From contig NZ_CP023278.1 in assembly GCF_002896875.1 (NCBI RefSeq), positions 4,968,501-5,032,500 on the forward strand: a stretch of 64,000 nt of DNA, in the 5' to 3' direction. Both the position numbers and the translations under genes were made by a program. The notes beneath the pieces were generated by a model, which saw nothing but the letters and a program-made list of their open reading frames with translations, did no database searches and was not told the origin of the DNA. The number at the start of each line of letters is the position of its first letter. Within the stretch, counting starts at the first letter, position 1. Positions 55,475-61,916 of this stretch are shown one piece after another. The stretch is from Nostoc sp. CENA543. GTDB taxonomy: Bacteria > Cyanobacteriota > Cyanobacteriia > Cyanobacteriales > Nostocaceae.

Positions 55475-55645
55475 GGGATTGGGGACTTATCAATTCAAAA
55501 TTCAAAATTCAAAATTCAAAATTGAAGAGTGATTGGGGACTGGGGACTGGGGACTTGTACTGAGCTTGTCGAAGTATTGGGGACTGGGAGACAAGGTAGA
55601 TAAGGTAGAAGAACTATCAATAACTAATGACTAATGACTAATGAC
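55475..55645. repeat. Composite spacer repeats downstream of hetC
   Basis: 'ggggattggggact', four AAAATTC units (55490-55520), 'gactggggactggggactt', a 'gtactgagcttgtcgaagta' element, 'gacaaggtagataagg' units and TAATGAC heptamers follow in order. Confidence 0.8.
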
Positions 55646-55975
55646 TCAACATTTTCCCTAAAAGTTTTTTGGATAAATTGAATAATACTGATACTGAATA
55701 CATATTTGTTCGTTTTTAAAGGCAAATTTTATTTTTATTTTATTTTTGTGTAAATAGATAATTAATAATCATTAAAAAGTGGTCTATATCTACATTCTGC
55801 ATCAGTTGTCTGCTACCGAATAGTTACGTATCTCCATGCTACTCATTTATTTAGCAAAGACGGTATCTGGCAAATCAATAAGTGACATCACAAGAAAATT
55901 AAATTAACGTTATTCTTCCTCTTCTTATCGGCTGCTTACTGCCTCAAAAGCAATTACGATTACATTCAATCAGTG

Positions 55976-55998
55976 AAAAAGGGTTTGACCCCTCACCC
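55976..55998. promoter_or_regulatory. Degenerate second HetR-type site
   Basis: AAAGGGTTTGACCCCTC (55978-55994) matches 13 of 17 positions of the strong palindrome at 56116-56132. The right half (ACCCCTC) is intact. It lies 138 bases upstream of the main site. Confidence 0.35.
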
Positions 55999-56109
55999 AA
56001 AAAGTTATTCAATGAGCTTTTATACAGTATTAATTCTGAATTTTAATTGTTGCTTATAACCCTATTTAGTGGTAAATTTTCTTAGTGGGTTTAAAGTCTC
56101 AAATGCACG

Positions 56110-56138
56110 ACGGGCGAGGGGTTAAACCCCTCATTACC
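56110..56138. promoter_or_regulatory. HetR-binding palindrome of hetP
   Basis: GAGGGGTTAAACCCCTC (56116-56132) is a perfect palindrome with one central base. The 29-bp context (ACGGGC before, ATTACC after) corresponds closely to the HetR site described upstream of hetP in Anabaena PCC 7120, whose core I recall as GAGGGGTCTAACCCCTC. HetR is the master regulator of heterocyst formation. It lies about 790 bases before the hetP start. Confidence 0.88.
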
Positions 56139-56499
56139 TAGTCAAAAGTATTCAATATGAAAAACAGTACAGCAAAAAAATCCACATTGAAAATATTCCG
56201 TAAATTTAATGGTTAAAATCCCAGATCCGTAGGTGACATTCATGAAAAAAAATAGTATAAATACGAATATCACACTTGATATATTGAGTATGGATAAATA
56301 AGTTTTCAGTAACATACTCAAAAACACTGAAGATGATAAGTATTTTATTCTTATACAGAGGAAAATATCATACAGTGAAAATATCAGGGTTAAGATAATT
56401 GGGAAAAGTGACAGTTAAGTACGAAAAACTGTATCTACCAAAATCAGAATTGAGACTTTTGTCTGCTAGTCAAAATCAATGACAAGGAGCAGTTAAAAG

Positions 56500-56829
56500 A
56501 TGAAGCCAGATAATGTTTGCCAGGACTTAAAAGTAGTCATTAAAAGGGTAACAATTAGCAGTAGCGATCGCGTTGTCAAATTAACAGCACCTTTGGTAGA
56601 AATATCCCAAACTGTAGAAAATGCCACATCTTACATTCAGTTATTTAATACAAAACAGCAAGTATATTTTTGGCAGATGTTATCTGCACTTACTTATCTA
56701 AATATCCTTAAAAAATTTACTTTTATTTTTCAAGGTATGAAACAAGACAAGTTTTGCTTCATATCGAAGACACAGCAAGTTTTGTGTGCATTCTCTAATC
56801 TAGCTATTTATTCCTGCAATATCTGCTAG
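56500..56829 (+). CDS. Possible small ORF in the hetP leader
   Basis: A 109-codon frame with AAGGAG 11 bases before its ATG. The sequence (MKPDNVCQDLKVVIKRVTISSSDRVVKLTAPLVEISQTVEN) looks moderately protein-like in its first half, but the second half is rich in F, I, C and Q as expected from AT-rich DNA. It has one HIP1 site. It would be translated from the long hetP leader. I do not recognise a family and consider it doubtful. Confidence 0.3.
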   Translation: MKPDNVCQDLKVVIKRVTISSSDRVVKLTAPLVEISQTVENATSYIQLFNTKQQVYFWQMLSALTYLNILKKFTFIFQGMKQDKFCFISKTQQVLCAFSNLAIYSCNIC

Positions 56830-56931
56830 TACAGCTTTTTCATTACGTTAATTGAATTGCGATCGGCAAGCTTTAACTGCCGTATCAATCATCACACAGC
56901 CAAAGTAGTATTTCTCCAGACAACAACCACT

Positions 56932-57375
56932 ATGAATCAACAGATTACAAGCATCAACAACCCCAACAAAGCAGTTAATCCTCAGCAATTTGACAAAGTA
57001 GTTGAAGCAATTTTGGCTGGGAAATATTCTTGGGCTTGTGTTTTAATGCTGCGGATTGCAGGATATAACCCTTTACATTACATTCCCTACCGCACCTATA
57101 ATCGACTACTCAAAGAAAACTCGGAATCTGGGAGAGTGCAACAATCACATCCAAGTAATGCCACAATGGGTAAATCATCTGAGACGCATACTTCCTCTAG
57201 TTGTTTAAGTAAGATTAAAGACTTGGCATACTTTGAAGTAGTGGGTAAGCAAAAAACAGAGATTCGTGGCGGTAGTATAGATGCGTGGTTTGCTCAGAAA
57301 ATTTACGAGACTCAATCCATACAATTTGATTCAGAATCCCTAAATGCTGGTGAACTGAATCTGATAAATAATTAG
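56932..57375 (+). CDS. hetP: HetP, heterocyst differentiation regulator
   Basis: A protein of about 147 residues. The conserved HetP domain covers about 13-55: [45 protein letters not shown]. The rest is a variable, polar tail with a second conserved block ([30 protein letters not shown]). HetP acts downstream of HetR to commit cells to heterocyst fate. I take the ATG at 56932 ([10 protein letters not shown]); the open frame starts 25 codons earlier without a ribosome-binding site. Position after hetC and the HetR palindrome confirm the call. A terminator follows at 57478. Confidence 0.93.
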   Translation: MNQQITSINNPNKAVNPQQFDKVVEAILAGKYSWACVLMLRIAGYNPLHYIPYRTYNRLLKENSESGRVQQSHPSNATMGKSSETHTSSSCLSKIKDLAYFEVVGKQKTEIRGGSIDAWFAQKIYETQSIQFDSESLNAGELNLINN

Positions 57376-57395
57376 ACAATTATGTATCAGATTCA

Positions 57396-57450
57396 GTTCG
57401 TAGTAAGGACTTTAGTCCTTTTCGGAGAACTAAAGTTATTACTACAAACC
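57396..57450. repeat. Hairpin repeat family, copy 3
   Basis: TTCGTAGTAAGGACTTTAGT with the partner ACTAAAGTTATTACTACAAA. It is slightly decayed compared with the copies at 7217 and 20527. It lies 20 bases after the hetP stop. Confidence 0.7.
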
Positions 57451-57477
57451 TTTAAATTTACCTTGTGCTACTTACTC

Positions 57478-57505
57478 CCACACCTTCAAGGTGTGGAATT
57501 TTTTT
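57478..57505 (+). terminator. Rho-independent terminator after hetP
   Basis: CCACACC-TTCAA-GGTGTGG is a perfect 7-bp stem followed by AATTTTTTT. It is about 100 bases after the hetP stop codon and on the correct strand. Confidence 0.85.
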
Positions 57506-58188
57506 AACAACCCATCTTACTGAGGGTCTGATTGTCAGGAATTGCTGAATTTACCGCTAAACTCTGCCAAAATGGCAAATATTCAGTAATGGAATCTTAT
57601 ATATTAAAGTTAACGACTCAAAACTTGGGTAATTAGCTGGCTGACTCAATTTTCAGAGTAAAATCAGTGATTCACCGACTATGAGATATACCTAACTGAT
57701 AACTTGTGCTGAAGTCATCAGTTGATAAAACTAAAGTGACAAATTAACTATTACGATTAGTAGTACAATTCTCAGGAAATTTGAGCAGGTAAAACTGGGA
57801 GTGCTGGCTTCCTTAAATTTACACAATCAATGCTCTTTGTCGAGTTTCCAAATGGTGGAGGAAAAGTAGATAATTTTCCTGACTAGGGCTAGTTTAATTC
57901 GAGTATTTATACTCTATTGATAGCCACAATAGTCAAAATGAGAATAGACTCAGTAATCGTTGAAATTTTGTCATCAATTGTAGAACCTGTAGTTCTTATT
58001 TCTGTCAAAAACTGTAATCCTCGTCCTCCCAGATAGGATTACTAATACTTGATAAATTTCTAACTTATACAACAAATTGAACTCAAGCAGGAAGTTGACT
58101 ATTTTATAAACTTCCTGCTTTTTTATTTGCCAAAGTGCAGAATTTTTGAAAATGAGTATATGATTGAATTTTCAACAATTCTGAAGAG
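57506..58188. other. Non-coding spacer
   Basis: About 680 bases between the hetP terminator and the PPIase gene. A hairpin GGAAGTTGACTATTTTATAA followed by ACTTCC and TTTTTTAT at about 58090-58130 could be a terminator or small-RNA end on the plus strand (GGAAGTT...AACTTCC then CTGCTTTTTTAT). No gene is supported. Confidence 0.45.
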
Positions 58189-58917
58189 ATGAACGAACCA
58201 AATCCCATAGTGATTACACCAGAGGAAGTGGTGAACTTACTCAAAAGAGAGATGACTTTTAAGGAAGTTTATCAAAAAATTCTGTTCAATAAAGTGATTT
58301 GGCAAGTTGCCCAAGAACGTGGGATTATCGTCACAGACGAAGAAATCGAAGCTGAAGCCAACCGCCAGCGACGGGAGAAGCATTTAGAGAAAGCCGCCGA
58401 TACATTAGCATGGTTGCAGGAAGAAGTCGTGACGACAGATGACTGGGAACTGGGAATTCGCGATCGCCTGTTATCGGAAAAATTAGCTAATGTATTATTT
58501 GCTGCCGAAGTAGAAGATTTTTTCTATAAAAACAAACTAGACTTTGAGCAAGTTATTTACTATCAAATCATTGTCGATTCTGAAAAACTTGCCCAAGAAA
58601 TTTATTATCAAATCGAAGATAGTGAAATTAGCTTTTATGAAGCTGCTCATCTTTATAATATAGATATCTCGCGCAGGAGAAAGTGCGGTTACGAGGGTCA
58701 AGTTTATCGCTTTAACCTGCTAAAAGATATTGCTAAAGTTGTATTCACATCTCAACCCCAACAGTTAATCGGCCCTGTAAAAACTGAACAAGGTTATCAC
58801 CTACTCATGGTAGAAGAATTTATCCCGGCTGAGTTAACACCCCAAAAGTATCAAGAAATTCTTCATCATCTATTTCATAAATGGTTATTAGTAGAAAGTC
58901 AAAAACAGAATCAATGA
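58189..58917 (+). CDS. Parvulin-type peptidyl-prolyl isomerase (SurA-like), cytoplasmic
   Basis: A 242-residue protein with a SurA-N-like helical domain (about 10-100: MTFKEVYQKILFNKVIWQVAQERGIIVTDEEIEAEANRQRRE) and a parvulin-like domain (about 110-215: FEQVIYYQIIVDSEKLAQEIYYQI, then FTSQPQQLIGPVKTEQGYHLLMVEE). There is no signal peptide. The catalytic region is somewhat degenerate, so chaperone rather than isomerase activity is possible. In cyanobacteria such genes often accompany peptidase-type ABC exporters of the HetC kind, and hetC lies 2.7 kb upstream. A link to exporter cargo folding is inferred. Confidence 0.88.
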   Translation: MNEPNPIVITPEEVVNLLKREMTFKEVYQKILFNKVIWQVAQERGIIVTDEEIEAEANRQRREKHLEKAADTLAWLQEEVVTTDDWELGIRDRLLSEKLANVLFAAEVEDFFYKNKLDFEQVIYYQIIVDSEKLAQEIYYQIEDSEISFYEAAHLYNIDISRRRKCGYEGQVYRFNLLKDIAKVVFTSQPQQLIGPVKTEQGYHLLMVEEFIPAELTPQKYQEILHHLFHKWLLVESQKQNQ

Positions 58918-59040
58918 CAATGGGCATAGGGCATAGGGCATAGAAGAGGAATTGGAGCAGGGTGCAGGGGGGAGAAGAATTTCCCCCCTGCCCCCCTGCC
59001 TCCTTTCTCCCAGCCCCAATCCCCAAAAACTACATAAGGT
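58918..59040. repeat. Spacer repeats 'gggcatagggcatagg' and 'ggtgcagggggg / cccccctgcccccctg'
   Basis: Tandem GGGCATA units directly after the PPIase stop, then a purine-rich block and its complement that can pair as a hairpin (58960-59000). Confidence 0.7.
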
Positions 59041-59106
59041 CAACCAGCCTAGAATTAAGAACAGATGTCAGGCGATACTGCTATTGATGGTTAAGTTGAC
59101 ATACTT

Positions 59107-60495
59107 ATGGGTGTGACATCGCGATATTGGCAACTGGTGAAAATTGATGGAGTGGGACGGCGACAGGTTCAAGAAATTACGCCAGCTAAGGTGTTTTTTG
59201 CTGACTTGTTTCCGGCGATCGCACATAATGCACATAATGACCTTCCCGATGCAGAAATTCAACGGGAATTGCTACAAGTGGCGCAGGATGCACCCATTGA
59301 TAGATGCTTATTAGCACAGCGTTGTCTGTTGTGCTTTATTTCTTGGCAAATCGAACAGGCTTGCTTGCAGATAGCAGAAAAGTTTGGAACTAATCATGGG
59401 TTTAGTAGTGTTGATTTATTACCCTATGTCTTAGATGATGATGGTTCTATTCAACCTAGTGATGACTATCAATGTTCTGCACGTAAGATTTTGCAAACTT
59501 TTGACCCCCAACAAAGCAGCCTAACAACCTGGACAACTACAAGAGTAAAACATGACGCTGGACTGAATCAATTTTTGCTAGAGTGCGGGGTATATTTGGT
59601 GAGTGATTGGGCAATTTTGAATGATACTCGTCCTCATCAAATAGAACGTATTTTTACAGAGTTTTACTCGTTAACACCTGATGAAATTCAACAAGCACAA
59701 CAACTTTTAGACAGCTATCACGCTGTTTACCGTACTGCACGTTTACAACAACGGGCGCAGGGAAAAGGCGGTAAATGTAGTGTACCAACAACACAACAAC
59801 TCCAACAAATTGCCACTCTCGTAGCAAGTAAAACTGGTCAAACTTGCAAAAGTGAAATTGTGTTGACCAAATTGCAACAACTCGCTGACAGATTGCGACA
59901 ATATCGGATTTATATTCGTGGTGGGTATTTACCGACGGAATCTTTAGATACTCTCCTGCTAAATAACTATATTGATACTCCAAAATTGTTAGATAATGAA
60001 GATGAACAATTAGATTTTTTACAGTTATATCGACCACAGTTTTTAAGTTGTTTAGAACAGGCGTTAGCTGTGGTGACACAATCACGAGTCGATAAATTAC
60101 AAAGAAAAAAAAGTGAGAAAGATAAACAGTTTTTAACAGCACTCCAGTTATTTCACTGTCAAAATTTATCCATGACAGAGATTGCTGCTAGGGTAGGATT
60201 ACGCGCCCAAGATGCTGTCACACGCCTTTTAAAACTCAAAGAATTTCGTAATGATGTTAGTCAGCAGCTTTTAATGATGTTATGCGATCGCGTGCTGGAA
60301 CTAGCGAAAAAATATTCCCAAATAGAAAGCATGACAACTTTAGAACAGCAAATTAAAATAGCTTTGAATGAACAAGTTGAACTTGTGATTAGAGAAGCAG
60401 AAATCCAAGCACAAACTGCAAGACCTTATATTAAAACCAGTTTATTTAATGATAAACTCTGCCGCTATCTAGATATCATCAATGAGGTGAAATGA
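59107..60495 (+). CDS. Uncharacterised HTH (sigma-like) protein of the DUF1822/CHAT-CHASE2 cluster
   Basis: A 462-residue soluble helical protein. Residues about 355-380 (NLSMTEIAARVGLRAQDAVTRLLKL) form a clear helix-turn-helix resembling sigma-70 region 4 or other transcriptional activators. Earlier parts (CLLCFISWQIEQACLQIAEKFGTNHGFSSVDLLPYVLDDDG, then TTWTTTRVKHDAGLNQFLLECG) resemble the helical layout of diverged sigma-like proteins, but the core region 2 motif is not evident. Its stop overlaps the start of the DUF1822 gene by four bases. I infer a DNA- or RNA-polymerase-binding regulator controlled by the membrane CHAT-CHASE2 protein. Confidence 0.75.
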   Translation: MGVTSRYWQLVKIDGVGRRQVQEITPAKVFFADLFPAIAHNAHNDLPDAEIQRELLQVAQDAPIDRCLLAQRCLLCFISWQIEQACLQIAEKFGTNHGFSSVDLLPYVLDDDGSIQPSDDYQCSARKILQTFDPQQSSLTTWTTTRVKHDAGLNQFLLECGVYLVSDWAILNDTRPHQIERIFTEFYSLTPDEIQQAQQLLDSYHAVYRTARLQQRAQGKGGKCSVPTTQQLQQIATLVASKTGQTCKSEIVLTKLQQLADRLRQYRIYIRGGYLPTESLDTLLLNNYIDTPKLLDNEDEQLDFLQLYRPQFLSCLEQALAVVTQSRVDKLQRKKSEKDKQFLTALQLFHCQNLSMTEIAARVGLRAQDAVTRLLKLKEFRNDVSQQLLMMLCDRVLELAKKYSQIESMTTLEQQIKIALNEQVELVIREAEIQAQTARPYIKTSLFNDKLCRYLDIINEVK

Positions 60496-61841
60496 ATAAC
60501 TTAACTAATAATAATTCTCCGAAGCGGCTAGAATTTGAGACTTTACCAACAGCCGCCATAAATCTGAATACTGCACAAATTACTCAGGCTGTAGAAATCA
60601 GTAATCAAATTAATCATTCGTCGCAACAATGGCAAGTATATCTTCAGGCTTTAGCGTTAATTGCCTTTGAGTCATGGCTAGATGAACGCTCAGATTCCCT
60701 GAAGATTAACATTGAAAATTGCACCCTTTTGCATCCAGGATTAGCAACTGCGATCGCGGCTGTTGCCAATTTACAAATAGGTGAATTTAAACTGTGTTTA
60801 CTCACAACTACTAGTCTCACTGATAATCAAGTTATTTTACCGAGAGCAGTTGTAGATCTACCAGAGTATATTGCTCATTTTTATGTTTTACTGGAAGTCT
60901 TAGAAGAACAAGATGCTGTCACTATCTCTAGTTATTTAACATATTCAGAATTAAGAGATAATTGTTTAAAAACAACATTAAAACCGACATCCGACTGGAA
61001 TTATCATATTCCTATCAATTGGTTTGTATCTGAACCAGACCGTTTATTACTATACTTACATTGTTTAGAACCAGCAGCAATTACCTTACCCCAGCCAAAC
61101 AATAAAAATACTCAGGTGTTAGCCAAAATTCAAAATGAATTATTGAATCTATTACCTCAATTACAGTCACCAGAAATTGAACTGTGGCAAATATTAACTT
61201 GGGAACAAGGGATGGCTGTCATAGCTCATCCAGAACTACTCACTTGGGTGTATAATTTACCCCAAAAACCACATCATGATTCATCACAAAACAGTTTAAA
61301 AGACTTACTCAAATTATTAACCCAACCTGCCTTAAATGTAGGTCGTTGGCTGTGGGATGAATTAGATGAATTAGCACAAGAATTTGCTTGGCAATTATTA
61401 CCGGTTGTCACCCCCGCCGCCGCTATGAGGAGTCCGACAGAAGAATTTACAGCAATTGTCACTCAACTCCAACAGCGAAATATTGAAATTCCCATGCAAG
61501 CGCGGGGTGCATATCAAGATTTTCTCTTAACAGGAATTCCTCTGCGTTTATATGCTGTAGCTTGGCATTTGTTATCAGAATCAGACCCGCATTTATGGAC
61601 ATTGTTGTTAGTCTTGGGTACAGCTTCTCATCAAACTTTACCTGTACACTTAAAGTTAAGAGTAAGTGACCAAACAGGGGTGTTAGTAGAAAAGGGAATA
61701 AATCCACAGCAGGGAGAAGCTTATTTATTTACCCGTGTAGTTGGTAATTGGGATGAAAAGTTTTTAGTAACTGTGAGTTTAATAGATGGGGTAGAGGTGA
61801 ATTTACCTCCATTTACATTCTGTCCCCAGAAAGTCATTTAG
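60492..61841 (+). CDS. DUF1822 family protein
   Basis: A 449-residue cyanobacterial DUF1822 protein. The N-terminus (FETLPTAAINLNTAQITQAVEISNQINHSSQQWQVYLQALALIAFESWLDE) is the family signature. The middle is helical, and the C-terminal 80 residues (LKLRVSDQTGVLVEKGINPQQGEAYLFTRVVGNWDEKFLVTVSLIDG) look beta-rich, like a small adaptor domain. There is no signal peptide or membrane segment. No function is known. It overlaps the HTH gene by four bases (ATGA) and is followed after 75 bases by the CHAT-CHASE2 gene, so the three form one operon. Confidence 0.88.
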   Translation: MNNLTNNNSPKRLEFETLPTAAINLNTAQITQAVEISNQINHSSQQWQVYLQALALIAFESWLDERSDSLKINIENCTLLHPGLATAIAAVANLQIGEFKLCLLTTTSLTDNQVILPRAVVDLPEYIAHFYVLLEVLEEQDAVTISSYLTYSELRDNCLKTTLKPTSDWNYHIPINWFVSEPDRLLLYLHCLEPAAITLPQPNNKNTQVLAKIQNELLNLLPQLQSPEIELWQILTWEQGMAVIAHPELLTWVYNLPQKPHHDSSQNSLKDLLKLLTQPALNVGRWLWDELDELAQEFAWQLLPVVTPAAAMRSPTEEFTAIVTQLQQRNIEIPMQARGAYQDFLLTGIPLRLYAVAWHLLSESDPHLWTLLLVLGTASHQTLPVHLKLRVSDQTGVLVEKGINPQQGEAYLFTRVVGNWDEKFLVTVSLIDGVEVNLPPFTFCPQKVI

Positions 61842-61916
61842 GTGTGCTGGTTACAGTTTTGGTAACAAAATATTACTTAAATTTTGAATTGATTCATATT
61901 CTGATATTGGCAGATC

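Larger units (their letters stand above)
55646..56499. other. hetC-hetP spacer with HetR-type sites
   Basis: About 850 AT-rich bases. They contain the HetR-type palindrome at 56110-56138 and a degenerate half-site at 55976-55998. I searched for the DIF1-type TCCGGA motif and did not find it. Confidence 0.55.

Noticed and set aside
56142-56327. 61-codon minus-strand frame in the hetC-hetP spacer
   Set aside because: Phe- and Ile-rich from AT-rich DNA, no ribosome-binding site, opposite to the locus direction.
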